Shown: positions 24,939 to 34,348, counted from the stretch's first letter. The stretch: DNA of 64,000 bases from Paraburkholderia sediminicola (GCF_902859805.1 NZ_CADIKC010000020.1:1-64000), one strand, 5' to 3'. A program made the numbers and translations. The notes: generated by a model from the sequence alone, not told the origin.

Positions 24939-26609
24939 TTACCAGCTCCTGAAGCGAGCCGGTGGCTCGTACAGGCCGCCCGACCACGTCACCAGATCGT
25001 CAATGCTGCGTGCGGCCAGCAATGAGCGCTTCGCTTCGCCGCGACGAATGCCGAGATCTTCCGGATACGCGACGATGCCGCGCCGGCGCAATTCTGCGGT
25101 TTTCTCCGGCTTCGCGCGCAGCCCGATCGGCGTGACGCCGGCTACTGCAGCCAACGCCGCACGCCGCTCGTCGATCCCTTCGGCCTTGTGCAAATGCGCG
25201 ATGCCTTCCTCGGTGACGACATGGCTTACGTCGTCGCCGTAGATCATCACAGGCGCGATCGGCATGCCGCTCTTCGCGCCGACGGCGACCGCATCGAGTT
25301 CATCGACGAAGGTCGGCTCGCCGCCCTTCTTGTAGGTTTCGGCCATCTGCACGACCAGCTTCTGTCCACGCGATACCGGCCCCTGATCCTTCAGCAGCTT
25401 GAGCCATGCTTCGCTTGAATGACGCCGTCCGCGCGGATCGTGGCCCATGTTCGGCGCACCGCCGAACCCGGCGAGACGCCCACGCGTCACCGTCGACGAG
25501 TTGGCGTCCGCGTCGATCTGCAAGGTCGAGCCTATAAACAGGTCGACGCCGTATTGCCCAGCCAGCTGGCACAGCACACGGTTCGAGCGCAGGCTGCCGT
25601 CGTTGCCCGTGAAAAAGACATCGGGACGCGCTTCGATGTACGCCTCCATGCCGACTTCGCTGCCAAAACAATGGATGCTGTCGACCCAGCCCGATTCGAT
25701 CGCGGGGATCATGGTGGGATGCGGATTGAGCGTCCAGTTGCGGCAGATCTTGCCTTTCAGTCCGAGCGATTCACCGTAGGTGGGCAGCAGCAACTCGATC
25801 GCCGCGGTATCGAAGCCGATGCCGTGATTCAGCGAGCTCACGCCGTACGGCTCGTAGATGCCACGAATCACCATCATCGCGGTGAGCACCTGCAGGTCGC
25901 CGATATGGCGCGGGTCGCGCGTGAAAAGTGGCTCCACGGCGAACGGCCTGTCCGCCTCTACGACCACGTCGACCCACGAACCCGGAATATCGACGCGCGG
26001 CAGTTCATCGACGATCTCGTTGACCTGCACGATCACGATGCCGTGCCGGAACGCGGCGGCTTCGGCGATGGTCGGCGTGTCTTCAGTGTTCGGGCCGGTG
26101 TACAGATTGCCGTGACGGTCCGCCTTTTCCGCGCACAGCAGCGCGACGTGCGGCGTGAGATCGACGAACATCCGCGCGTACAACTCGACGTACGTGTAGA
26201 TCGAGCCGATTTCCAGTTGCCCGTCTTCGAGCAGTTGCGCGACGCGCAAACTCTGCGGTCCCGCGAACGAGAAATCGACCTTGTGCGCGATGCCGCGCTC
26301 GAACAGCGTCAGATGTTCAGGACGGCCGATGCTCGATATCAGCAGATGCACGTCGTGGATCTTTTGCGGATCCACCTTGGCGAGCGCGCGCGACAGGAAG
26401 TCGGCCTGTTTCTGGTTGTCGCCTTCGAGTGCGACGCGGTCGCCCGGCTGAATCAGTGTTTCGAGGGCGTCGACGATACGGTTGGTCGGCAGGACGCCGT
26501 CTTCCAGCCACGGTGCGATGGCCGCGAGGCGACGGTTCTTCTCGTCGCGGCGCGTGGTCCAGGAACGTGCGTTGGTGGAAGCTTCGGTGGCTTCGGCGGA
26601 TCGGTTCAT
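24939..26609 (-). CDS. mdcA: Malonate decarboxylase alpha subunit (acetyl-ACP:malonate ACP transferase)
   Basis: 556 residues, the normal MdcA length. It exchanges acetyl for malonyl on the carrier protein, regenerating malonyl-S-ACP and releasing acetate. Recognisable segments: ALEGDNQKQADFLSRALAKV, AEKADRHGNLYTGPNTEDTP, FGSEVGMEAYIEARPDVFFTG and RLAGFGGAPNMGHDPRGRRH. It starts 8 bases after the mdcY stop codon, so regulator and enzyme genes are co-transcribed. Confidence 0.95.
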   Translation of the reverse strand: MNRSAEATEASTNARSWTTRRDEKNRRLAAIAPWLEDGVLPTNRIVDALETLIQPGDRVALEGDNQKQADFLSRALAKVDPQKIHDVHLLISSIGRPEHLTLFERGIAHKVDFSFAGPQSLRVAQLLEDGQLEIGSIYTYVELYARMFVDLTPHVALLCAEKADRHGNLYTGPNTEDTPTIAEAAAFRHGIVIVQVNEIVDELPRVDIPGSWVDVVVEADRPFAVEPLFTRDPRHIGDLQVLTAMMVIRGIYEPYGVSSLNHGIGFDTAAIELLLPTYGESLGLKGKICRNWTLNPHPTMIPAIESGWVDSIHCFGSEVGMEAYIEARPDVFFTGNDGSLRSNRVLCQLAGQYGVDLFIGSTLQIDADANSSTVTRGRLAGFGGAPNMGHDPRGRRHSSEAWLKLLKDQGPVSRGQKLVVQMAETYKKGGEPTFVDELDAVAVGAKSGMPIAPVMIYGDDVSHVVTEEGIAHLHKAEGIDERRAALAAVAGVTPIGLRAKPEKTAELRRRGIVAYPEDLGIRRGEAKRSLLAARSIDDLVTWSGGLYEPPARFRSW

Positions 26610-26617
26610 CGGCGGAT

Positions 26618-27391
26618 TCAGCTCCCGGTGGTGGTGCGCGTGCGTCTGGCGCGCGGCTTGGGTTGATTCGCAAGCGCGGCTTCCGCCTGCGCGCGGTCGG
26701 TCAGGAAACGATGGAGCAGGTCGCCGGTGCCGAGCAGATGCGCGACAACCAGCGACTGTGCAGCGGGAATATCACGACGTTCTACGGCGTCGAGCAAGGC
26801 GGTGTGTTCGTTGTCCGACTCGCCCTTGTACGACGGCAAACCGAACTTCAGGCGCAGATAACGTTCGCCGCGCCGATGCAGCGTGCCGATCATGTCCTCG
26901 AGCTGCGGACGGGCAGCGGGCGCATACAGGCTCATATGAAACGCCTCATTGCGCCCGACGTACAACGATGGGTCCGACTCGCGTTCCGCGGCGCGGCAGA
27001 GGGCGGCGGATTCGCGCAGCGTGGCGGCGGTGTGCTTCGGAATCGCGAGGCCGATAGCGAGGCTCTCTAGCGCGGAGCGAATCTCATAGATTTCGCGCGC
27101 TTCATCCGCTGACAACGGCGCGACGGTCGCACCTTTATGCACGGCGGCTCTCGCCCAGCCTTCGCTTTCGAGCTGGCGCAAGGCCTCGCGCACGGGAATT
27201 GCGCTGACTGAGAAATGCCGCGCGATCGCGTCCTGCCGCAGCGGCGCGCCAGGCGCCAGCGTGCCGTCGACAATCGCCGCGCGCAGCGCCTCTGCGATCA
27301 CGCGGGACGTGCTCTCACGGGGCGCTGCCGCGGGTAAAAGCGGGCTGCGCGCCGGGGCGTCCAGGGGAAAACCATCTATTGCGTCGCTCAT
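26618..27391 (-). CDS. mdcY: GntR/FadR-family regulator of the malonate operon
   Basis: 257 residues. A GntR winged HTH at about 28-95 (QDAIARHFSVSAIPVREALRQLESEGW) is followed by an FCD effector domain (about 110-235). MdcY of Acinetobacter represses its mdc operon and is released by malonate. Here the gene is first in the mdc operon, which implies autoregulation. An A+T-rich dyad lies immediately upstream of the start (27395-27415). The divergent MFS gene may be controlled by the same site. Confidence 0.9.
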   Translation of the reverse strand: MSDAIDGFPLDAPARSPLLPAAAPRESTSRVIAEALRAAIVDGTLAPGAPLRQDAIARHFSVSAIPVREALRQLESEGWARAAVHKGATVAPLSADEAREIYEIRSALESLAIGLAIPKHTAATLRESAALCRAAERESDPSLYVGRNEAFHMSLYAPAARPQLEDMIGTLHRRGERYLRLKFGLPSYKGESDNEHTALLDAVERRDIPAAQSLVVAHLLGTGDLLHRFLTDRAQAEAALANQPKPRARRTRTTTGS

Positions 27392-27394
27392 GAT

Positions 27395-27415
27395 ATTGAA
27401 TATTATATATGAAAT
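27395..27415. promoter_or_regulatory. Candidate MdcY operator
   Basis: A dyad of form ATT-N2-ATAT-N3-ATAT-N2-AAT begins four bases before the mdcY start codon and is strikingly A+T-rich for this genome. GntR/FCD regulators bind such palindromes; the known Acinetobacter MdcY site is also an A+T-rich palindrome of the ATTGTATACAAT type. Confidence 0.5.
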
Positions 27416-27579
27416 TGCGCACTTAACAGACGGGCAAATCCGGAAAGTTTTTCACCGCCCGGCGGCCTGCGATGTCCTCTCATCGTTATACGAGGCACAT
27501 CGATCCACTAGCAAGCGCGCCATCTCGTCGTTCCCTTTATGTAAGCCAAGTACGTCAACCGCAGGGCCGGAGGAGCATG

Positions 27580-28878
27580 ATGAATTCACTAACCGACCGC
27601 ACGCCGGTCGTTCGGCGCCGCACGCCGCTCAATCGTTCGCAGATCGCAGGATTTTGGGGAGCGTGGGCCGGCTGGACGCTCGACGGGATGGACTCGTTCA
27701 TCTACGCGCTCGTGCTGACGCCGGCGTTGACTGAACTGTTGCCGCGCTCCGGGTACGCCGCGACGCCCGCGAATGTCGGCCTCGCCGGTTCGATTCTGTT
27801 CGCGCTGTTTCTGGTCGGCTGGGGGCTGTCGTTCATCTGGGGACCGCTGGCGGACCGCTTCGGCCGCACCAAGGTACTGGCAGGCACCATTTTCACGTTC
27901 GCCATTTTCACGGGACTTGCGGCGACCTCGCACAACGTGTGGGAGCTTGCCATCTATCGCTTCATTGCCGGGGTCGGCATTGGCGGCGAGTGGGCGTTGG
28001 CGGGGACGTATGTGGCCGAGTCATGGCCGGAAGATCGCCGCAAGATGGGCGCGGGCTATCTGCAAACGGGCTATTACGCCGGGTTCTTTCTGGCGGCCGC
28101 GCTCAACTACACGATCGGCGTGCACTACGGCTGGCGCGCGATGTTCCTGACCGGCGCGGTGCCGGTCGTGGTCGCGATTCTGGTGCTGCTGCGTGTGAAG
28201 GAGACGGAGAAGTGGCAGAAGGCGGAAGCCGGCACAGTGCGCACCAAACCGCTGCGCGAAATTTTTGGACCGACGTATCGGCGCCGCACATGGGTCGCGT
28301 GCATTCTGCTGACGATCGCGATTATCGGTTTGTGGGCGGGCGCGGTGTACGAGCCATCGGCTGTGATCCAGCTGGCGACGAAAGCCGGCATGGCGAAGAA
28401 CGATGCGATCCGGACCGCGTCGCTGGCAACCGGCCTGCTGTCGATTTCGACGATTCTCGGCTGTCTCGCGTTGCCGCCGCTGGCGGAGCGCTTTGGTCGC
28501 AAGAAGACGCTGGCGTTTTACTTCGCGGGTATGGCGGTGGCGATTGTCGGCAGTTTCGGCTGGGCGTTTTATTTGCCGAATGGGCTCGCGCCATTTATTG
28601 CGTGGCTTTGCGTGCTGGGTTTCTTCGGCGGTAATTTCGCGCTGTTCAGCTTGTGGCTGCCTGAGCAGTTCGAGACCCGCGTACGGGCCACGGCGTTTGC
28701 GTTCTGTACGTCGTTCGGACGGTTCGTCGGGGCTGGCGTGAACTTTTTGCTGGGCGCGGCGGTGTTGCATATGCATACGCTGGGCGTACCGGTGGCGCTC
28801 ACGGCGCTGGCGTTTATCGTCGGTCTGTTCGTGATTCCGTTTGCACCGGAGACGAAGGGAGAGGTGTTGCCGCAGTAA
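27580..28878 (+). CDS. MFS transporter, probable malonate importer
   Basis: 432 residues with 12 predicted helices. MFS signatures: TLDGMDSFIYA in helix 1, LADRFGRTKVLAG between helices 2 and 3, and LAERFGRKKTLAF in the second half, a pattern of the organic-acid:H+ symporter group. It is divergent from mdcY with an A+T-rich region between. No MdcL/M or MadL/M carrier is encoded nearby, so this is the best candidate for malonate uptake; the substrate is inferred from location only. The second ATG of ATGATG (27580) is best spaced from GGAGG. Confidence 0.87.
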   Translation: MNSLTDRTPVVRRRTPLNRSQIAGFWGAWAGWTLDGMDSFIYALVLTPALTELLPRSGYAATPANVGLAGSILFALFLVGWGLSFIWGPLADRFGRTKVLAGTIFTFAIFTGLAATSHNVWELAIYRFIAGVGIGGEWALAGTYVAESWPEDRRKMGAGYLQTGYYAGFFLAAALNYTIGVHYGWRAMFLTGAVPVVVAILVLLRVKETEKWQKAEAGTVRTKPLREIFGPTYRRRTWVACILLTIAIIGLWAGAVYEPSAVIQLATKAGMAKNDAIRTASLATGLLSISTILGCLALPPLAERFGRKKTLAFYFAGMAVAIVGSFGWAFYLPNGLAPFIAWLCVLGFFGGNFALFSLWLPEQFETRVRATAFAFCTSFGRFVGAGVNFLLGAAVLHMHTLGVPVALTALAFIVGLFVIPFAPETKGEVLPQ

Positions 28879-28973
28879 GGTTGGCCGTTTGGCTGAGTGG
28901 CGGGCGTGGGCGGCGGCAGGCATGCTTTCTATTGGTTAGACGACGCGTTCCTCCGCCGTTTTGGGTTTGTTGA

Positions 28974-28994
28974 TTTGTACGGTAATCTGTACAA
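28974..28994. promoter_or_regulatory. Candidate YefM operator (TGTACA-type cores)
   Basis: TTGTAC and GTACAA (28975-28980, 28989-28994) form a perfect inverted repeat with 8 bases between. The right arm contains TGTACA, the core recognised by YefM in E. coli, and overlaps a good -10 box (TACAAT, 28990-28995). It sits about 150 bp ahead of the antitoxin start. Confidence 0.5.
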
Positions 28995-29142
28995 TGATTG
29001 CTGTTGCGCAGATATGTTTTTTCTTCTGGGCCACCGGTTCATCTGCCAGCCGCCACGGTGCAAGAAATCAACTCGGCGGTGGAATCGTGTCTAACTTTTG
29101 ACAGGAGCGACTGGAGGGAAACCTCTCAGATCGATAAAACGA

Positions 29143-29436
29143 ATGAACGTCCTTACTTACAGCGAGGCGCGTGCCGGCTTTAAGCAAGCGATGGACGACG
29201 TCTGCCGCGATCACACGCCCATGCTGATAACCCGACAGGGCGGAGAAAATGTGGTCATGGTTTCGCTCGAGGATTTCAATGCGATGCAGGAGACCTTGTA
29301 TCTGTTGAGTTCGTCGAAGAACGCCCAGCGGCTCGCTAAATCTATCGCTCAATTGAACGCCGGCGGTGCGACTGCGCGCGAACTGCTGACCGATGAACAA
29401 ACAGAAAAGCCGCAACGAGGAGGCCGCAAAGGCTGA
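29143..29436 (+). CDS. yefM: Type II antitoxin, YefM/Phd family
   Basis: 97 residues from the ATG at 29143 (MNVLTYSEARAGFKQAMDDV). The N-terminal Phd/YefM fold with TPMLITRQGGENVVMVSLEDFNAMQETLYLL is characteristic. It neutralises YoeB and represses the module. The C-terminal ~25 residues are charged and probably disordered until bound to the toxin. The frame is open back to 29098 through a TTG, but the shorter start matches the family. It overlaps yoeB by 44 bases. Confidence 0.93.
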   Translation: MNVLTYSEARAGFKQAMDDVCRDHTPMLITRQGGENVVMVSLEDFNAMQETLYLLSSSKNAQRLAKSIAQLNAGGATARELLTDEQTEKPQRGGRKG

Positions 29437-29698
29437 TAGTGTTTTTATGTTCACCGACGACGCGTGGCACGACTATTTGTATTGGCAAGCTACTGACCGA
29501 AAAGTCTTGCGTAAGATCAACACGTTGCTAGAGGAATGTCGGCGCGATCCTTATCGCGGTACTGGAAAACCAGAGGCGTTAGTTGGAAGCTTAAGCGGGT
29601 TCTGGTCGCGACGTATTACGCACGCAGATCGTCTGGTCTACTTGCCGAGAGACGGAAAGATCTACGTGATTGCCTGCCGTTTTCACTACGACGACTAA
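29393..29698 (+). CDS. yoeB: Type II toxin YoeB, ribosome-dependent mRNA endoribonuclease
   Basis: 101 residues. The YoeB RelE-like fold shows the expected catalytic residues: Glu in GKPEALVG, Arg in SGFWSRRI, His in CRFHY near the C-terminus, and the conserved DDAWHDYLYW start. It cleaves mRNA at the ribosomal A site. An internal ATG at 29447 would remove part of the first beta strand, so the long start, overlapping yefM, is preferred although its ribosome site is weak; about 15 residues precede the usual family start. Confidence 0.92.
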   Translation: MNKQKSRNEEAAKADSVFMFTDDAWHDYLYWQATDRKVLRKINTLLEECRRDPYRGTGKPEALVGSLSGFWSRRITHADRLVYLPRDGKIYVIACRFHYDD

Positions 29699-29776
29699 AG
29701 CAGGAAACCGGGCACATGGCCCGGTTTCTTCGTTTATGGCATCAATGCGTGCAGCACACGCCACGCGTCACACCCC

Positions 29777-31915
29777 TCACATATGCCACCTTGCCGACAC
29801 CGTCAGCGTACGCGGCGCGCCCGGCATGTTGTACATATCCGCGTTGCCATGCGCCGCGATGAAATATTTGCGGTCGAACAGATTATCCAGCGTCAATGCA
29901 ACGTCCACATTCTTGCCGTGATACCCCGCGCCGAGATCGAACGTCACGAACGAAGGCAACGTAACCGCGTCGCTCGCCGAGGTATAACGCGCCGACTGGA
30001 ACTGCGCACCGCCTGCCGCGTAGAACCCGTACTTCAGATCGCGCTTGATCCACACGCTCGCGCTATGACGCGGCATCAATCCCGGCGTGTTGTTGTGCAG
30101 CACCAGCCCGGCTGAACTCGCTTGCGGCGAGCCGTCCACATTCCCGTTCAGGTACGCATATCCTGCGTACACGGACCACTTCGGCGCGATTTCACCCGTT
30201 GTGGATAGCTCCAGCCCGCGCACGTGCTGCGTGCCGATCGGCAGCGCGTAAGTCGGGTTGGACGGATCGGCGATCTGCTGATTGGTCTGCTTCATATCGA
30301 ACAGCGCGACACTCGCGCTTGCGCGGCCCAGATCGAATTTCGAGCCGATTTCGAAGCTGGTGGTCTTTTGCGGCGCCAGCGCCGAACCGTTGGCGAACGC
30401 GCCGCTGCTGATCAGCGTATCGGCGAGCGGCGAGAACGACTGGCTATACGACGCGTACAGCGACACCCAGTCGAGCGGTTCGTAAATCAGACCGACACGC
30501 GGACTCCACGCGCGATCCGTGCGGTCCAGATTCACATGAGCCGAGGTGTAGTCGTTGCGGGTCTGCGTCAGGTAGTCGAAGCGCAGGCCGGCAAGGATCT
30601 TCCAGTGTTCAGTCAGCGAGATCAGGTCCTGCGCGTAGACGCCGGCGAGTCCCAGGACGGTCGATGCATTCGTCTTGGCTGCCGTGCCCGGCTTCACACC
30701 CGGCAAATCGATGAGTTGCGGATCGTACAGGTTGTACGTTGCGACCTTGTTGGTCGAATAGATGGTGTCGAATTTCTGCTGTTGTGACAGCTCGACGCCG
30801 TATAGCAGTTCGTGCTTCATGCCGAACAGCGTCGTTTTCTGCGTCAATTCGAACAGGCCGTCCACGCCGTGATCCTGGCGGAAGCGGGTGCTTTGATCGA
30901 GCGTGACGACCGGATTCGACGCCGTTTTGATCGGCTCATACGTCACGTAGTTTTTGCGTTCGAGCGAGAAGTCGTACGCGCGCACCGCAGTGTGCAACGA
31001 CAGCGAATCGTTGAAGCGGTGATCGAGCGACACAGTCGCGCTCTTCGCATCCACGTCGTTATAGGAGGTGTTCGCTGCGTCCGCCGAACCGTAATACGTG
31101 TTGATCGGCACATTGACCGAACGGCCGAGATAGGCGGGCAAGCCCTGATCCGAGGTACGGCGGTCGTGCAGATAGTCGGCTTCGATATTAAGGATGGTGT
31201 CCTTATCGATGCGGAATTGCGCGGACGGCGCCACTGCCTGTCGATTCAACTGGAACTGATCGCGAAAGCTGTTCGAGTTTTCGGCAGCGCCGGTAATACG
31301 AAAACGCGCCGCATCGTTCGCATTCCAGCCGAGATCGAATTCGCCGCGCCGTTCGCCTTCGGTGCCGAGCGTCACGCCCACAGCCTGCTGTGGATTCGCC
31401 GTCGGCTTCTTCAGTACGCGGTTGATCAGGCCGCCGGCCGAGCCGCGTCCATAGAGCACGGCCGCCGGTCCCTTCAGCACGTCGACGCGTTCGACGTTCG
31501 ACAGATCACGGTAGTAGAGCGCGTCGTCACGAATACCGTCGACGTATTGATCGGTGATGTTGTTGAAGCCGCGCAGGGTGATCTGGTCGCGCTGACCATC
31601 GCCGACCGAAAAGCCGATGCCCGGTACATTGCGCAACGCGTCCTGCAGCGAGGTCGCGTTCTGTTCGTCGAGCAGTGCGCGCGGCACAACGTTGACCGTT
31701 TGCGGCACGTCCATGAGCGACATGTTCATCTTCGTCGCGGTATTCGAGGTGCTCGAATCGTACGAGCGATCGGCCGCGGCCTGGACTGCGATGGCAGGCA
31801 GCGTGCTGTCGGCCGAGGCGGCAGCGGATGAAGCTTCCTGCGCCAGCAAAGGTTTAGCGCTGGCAAGAGAGGTGGCGAGCAGCAGCGCCCGGTAAGTATT
31901 CTTTTTGACGTTCAT
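29777..31915 (-). CDS. TonB-dependent siderophore receptor (catecholate type, Fiu-like)
   Basis: 712 residues from the ATG at 31915, with a signal peptide ending KPLLAQEAS. The plug domain (about 60-180) contains DVPQTVNVVPRALLDEQ, NVPGIGFSVGDGQRDQITLRGF and VDVLKGPAAVLYGRGSAGGLINRV. The rest is a 22-strand outer-membrane barrel ending in an aromatic-rich terminal strand (TLTVSARWHM). Overall it resembles Fiu/CirA-type receptors for catecholates or their monomers; the ligand cannot be read from sequence. A Fur box lies 344 bp upstream. No TonB, ExbB or siderophore biosynthesis genes adjoin. Confidence 0.92.
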   Translation of the reverse strand: MNVKKNTYRALLLATSLASAKPLLAQEASSAAASADSTLPAIAVQAAADRSYDSSTSNTATKMNMSLMDVPQTVNVVPRALLDEQNATSLQDALRNVPGIGFSVGDGQRDQITLRGFNNITDQYVDGIRDDALYYRDLSNVERVDVLKGPAAVLYGRGSAGGLINRVLKKPTANPQQAVGVTLGTEGERRGEFDLGWNANDAARFRITGAAENSNSFRDQFQLNRQAVAPSAQFRIDKDTILNIEADYLHDRRTSDQGLPAYLGRSVNVPINTYYGSADAANTSYNDVDAKSATVSLDHRFNDSLSLHTAVRAYDFSLERKNYVTYEPIKTASNPVVTLDQSTRFRQDHGVDGLFELTQKTTLFGMKHELLYGVELSQQQKFDTIYSTNKVATYNLYDPQLIDLPGVKPGTAAKTNASTVLGLAGVYAQDLISLTEHWKILAGLRFDYLTQTRNDYTSAHVNLDRTDRAWSPRVGLIYEPLDWVSLYASYSQSFSPLADTLISSGAFANGSALAPQKTTSFEIGSKFDLGRASASVALFDMKQTNQQIADPSNPTYALPIGTQHVRGLELSTTGEIAPKWSVYAGYAYLNGNVDGSPQASSAGLVLHNNTPGLMPRHSASVWIKRDLKYGFYAAGGAQFQSARYTSASDAVTLPSFVTFDLGAGYHGKNVDVALTLDNLFDRKYFIAAHGNADMYNMPGAPRTLTVSARWHM

Positions 31916-32428
31916 GGCGACGTTCTTCGAGTATGGATCGGTGGTGTTTTTGGTTTTGGCGTACAGCGGAAGCGGTGCTACAAAAACGCGAGGCGGGCGC
32001 AAAACGAGGCGCAAAGCGAGGCACAAGCAGATGCGCACGGCAAGGCAAAGCCCGCGTGGTCGGTCAGGCGAGACGAAGTGGCAATTTCCCCTGTTGCTGT
32101 TGAATGAATTCGAAAATCGAAACGGCCGGGGCGCCGTGCGTCAACGCGAAATGCGCTGGCGTGACATCGGCTGCCTCGGAATGGCATGTCGATGTGGGGA
32201 TGGGAGGTGCTGCAGAAGCCGGATCAGTGCCCGGCTTGTAATATTTTGAAAGTATAAACGAGAACGATTCTCGATTGTGCGGAATGAATGGAAAATGTGG
32301 GTTTTTTGCAGGGATTTTCGCGGTGAAACGAAAGCAACAGCCGGGAACGCGGGCCTTCGTGAGGAGCCAGTCAGCGGCCTGCGCCAGGCGTGCAACCCAC
32401 TCGGCGCGGCCGGCCTACTGCTTAAGGC
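31916..32428. other. Long leader and promoter region of the TonB receptor
   Basis: 513 bp without a supported gene. It contains a Fur-type palindrome (32259-32273) and, between that and the start codon, a short imperfect direct repeat on the theme CGAGGCGCAAA (about 31989-32026). If transcription begins near the Fur box, the mRNA leader is about 340 bases. Confidence 0.6.
32259..32273. promoter_or_regulatory. Fur box
   Basis: CGAGAA-CGA-TTCTCG is a perfect inverted repeat matching the 7-1-7 Fur consensus (TGATAATNATTATCA) in the GAGAA/TTCTC variant common in beta-proteobacteria, in an A+T-rich patch upstream of the siderophore receptor gene. Confidence 0.8.
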
Positions 32429-33349
32429 TCAATCGGCGTGACGCCGTGCACGTGCGCCGGGGCGCAACATCGAAAGCAGCGGCCAGCCGAGATTCACGCC
32501 GAGACTCGCGATGACGATCAATGCCATGCCCGCGAGTTGCGGCAGCGAGAGCGCCCGTCCATACACAACCGCGTCGACCACGATCGCCGTCAGCGGATAG
32601 ACGAACAGCAGCACAGCGATGATCGGTGTGGTCAGTTTCGGCAGCGCGCCGTAGATCAGCACATACGACAATCCGGTATGCAGCACGCCCATGCCGACCA
32701 GCCAGAACCACTGCATCGGCCCGATATGCACGGCGGTAAGCGGCGCAATGAAGGGCAGGCACACCACGCCGACCGCGCATTGGGCGAGCGTCAGCAGATG
32801 CGGCCGCAAATTGCCGAGTCCTTTGGCAATCAGCGTGACGCTCGCATACAGCACCGAACCCGCCAATGCTTCGCCGATACCGATCAGATAGCTCGAATGC
32901 CCCTGTAGATTCGCGGTAGCCGCGACGCCCGAGGCCAGAACAAGCCCGACGAACGCCGTTGCGATCCAGCCGAGCCGGTCGACGCCGAGTCGCTCGTTGA
33001 ACAGCGCCGCGCCCATCAGCACGACCCAGAACGGCTGCACATGAAACACCACGGTCGCCACCGCAATGCTGGTGCGGTGAATTGCATCGAAGAAGCCGAC
33101 CCACTGCGTGACCATCAACACGCCGGAGATCAGCGCGAGCGCGACGGTGCGGCGCGTGAAATGCGCACGCGTGAAGAAACCTTTCCACGCGCAGTACGCC
33201 GCGAGCGAGAGGAAACCGAACAGGCAGCGAAAGAACACCAGCGTCAGCGCGCCGAGCCGCGCTTCCTCGACGAAGATACCGAGCGTGCCCATCAAAAGCC
33301 CGCCGCTGGCCAGCGTAATGGCGCCTTGTTGACGTTGGGTGAGGGACAT
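32429..33349 (-). CDS. EamA/DMT-family transporter
   Basis: 306 residues from the ATG at 33349 (MSLTQRQQGAITLASGG), with GGAG upstream. It has two EamA repeats of five hydrophobic helices each (about 10-140 and 150-290). Such drug/metabolite transporters export amino acids, purines or other metabolites; the substrate is unknown. It is divergent from a LysR gene 114 bp away that probably controls it. The frame remains open to 33469, but that extension has no ribosome site. Confidence 0.88.
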   Translation of the reverse strand: MSLTQRQQGAITLASGGLLMGTLGIFVEEARLGALTLVFFRCLFGFLSLAAYCAWKGFFTRAHFTRRTVALALISGVLMVTQWVGFFDAIHRTSIAVATVVFHVQPFWVVLMGAALFNERLGVDRLGWIATAFVGLVLASGVAATANLQGHSSYLIGIGEALAGSVLYASVTLIAKGLGNLRPHLLTLAQCAVGVVCLPFIAPLTAVHIGPMQWFWLVGMGVLHTGLSYVLIYGALPKLTTPIIAVLLFVYPLTAIVVDAVVYGRALSLPQLAGMALIVIASLGVNLGWPLLSMLRPGARARRHAD

Positions 33350-33463
33350 GCGAAGCGGCTCCGGAAGTGGGTCACAGAAGGTGGAGCCACAAGTATTGCG
33401 CGCCTTGCGCGGCATCGACAAACGAATTAAATTGAGAAATTCCATAAGCTGGATTGATAAATC

Positions 33464-34339
33464 ATGCACCCCGAATTCGACGTCGATTTATTGCGAACTT
33501 TCGTCGCGGTGGTGGAAACGGGCAGTTTCACGAAGGCTTCGACGACCGTGCATCGCTCGCAGGCGGCGGTCAGCATGCAGATCAAGCGGCTCGAAACCAT
33601 GCTCGGCACCACGTTGTTCGCGCGCAATACGCGCAATCTCTCGCTGACGCGGCCCGGCAATACGCTGCTCGAATATGCGCGGCGTGTGCTGGCGCTGCAT
33701 GAGGAGGCGTGGTCGGCGATCGTGCGGCCCGAGGTAACCGGGCGCGTGGTGCTGGGCGCACCGGACGATTACGTGTCGTCGCTGCTGTCGCCGGTGTTGC
33801 GGCGCTTTTCGAATCTGTATCCGCACGTGGAGATCGAGATCGTCTGCGCGCAGAGCACGTCGCTCGCGCCGATGCTGGCGGACAACAAGATCGATCTCGC
33901 CTTCGTCACGCGTGACCGCAAACTGCGCGGCGAATTCGTGCGCAGCGAGCCGATGGTGTGGGTGGGGGCGTCGGTGGATACGCCGGTGTTGGCGGCATCG
34001 CCGTTGCCCGTGGGGCTTTACGAGCCTGGTTGCGTCGCGCGCCAGCATACGCTGGCTGCGCTGGACGGCGCGCGTATCCGCTATCGGGCGGCGTTCAGCA
34101 GCGCCAGTCTGATGGGTTTGGTCGCGACGGTGGACGCGGGGCTTTCGGTGATCGCGCTCACGCGTTGCAGCGTGCCTGCGCGGCTGGCGATTCTCGGCGA
34201 AGCGCAAGGCTTGCCGAAGATTGCGCCGCTGGAAATCGTGGTGGCGCGCAGCGCCAAATCGGATCGTCCCACGTGCGATTATCTGGCCGCGCAGATGGTG
34301 CAGGATTTGTCGCTGCGTGCGCAGGCGCGCGGAGCTTGA
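33464..34339 (+). CDS. LysR-family transcriptional regulator
   Basis: 291 residues. HTH in residues 5-65 (VDLLRTFVAVVETGSFTKAS, then SQAAVSMQIKRLETMLG), followed by an effector-binding domain. It is divergent from the EamA exporter, the classic pairing of an LTTR with an export gene. Its stop codon lies 9 bp from the convergent fbpC stop, so the two transcripts must overlap. Confidence 0.93.
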   Translation: MHPEFDVDLLRTFVAVVETGSFTKASTTVHRSQAAVSMQIKRLETMLGTTLFARNTRNLSLTRPGNTLLEYARRVLALHEEAWSAIVRPEVTGRVVLGAPDDYVSSLLSPVLRRFSNLYPHVEIEIVCAQSTSLAPMLADNKIDLAFVTRDRKLRGEFVRSEPMVWVGASVDTPVLAASPLPVGLYEPGCVARQHTLAALDGARIRYRAAFSSASLMGLVATVDAGLSVIALTRCSVPARLAILGEAQGLPKIAPLEIVVARSAKSDRPTCDYLAAQMVQDLSLRAQARGA

Positions 34340-34348
34340 CCGCGCCGC

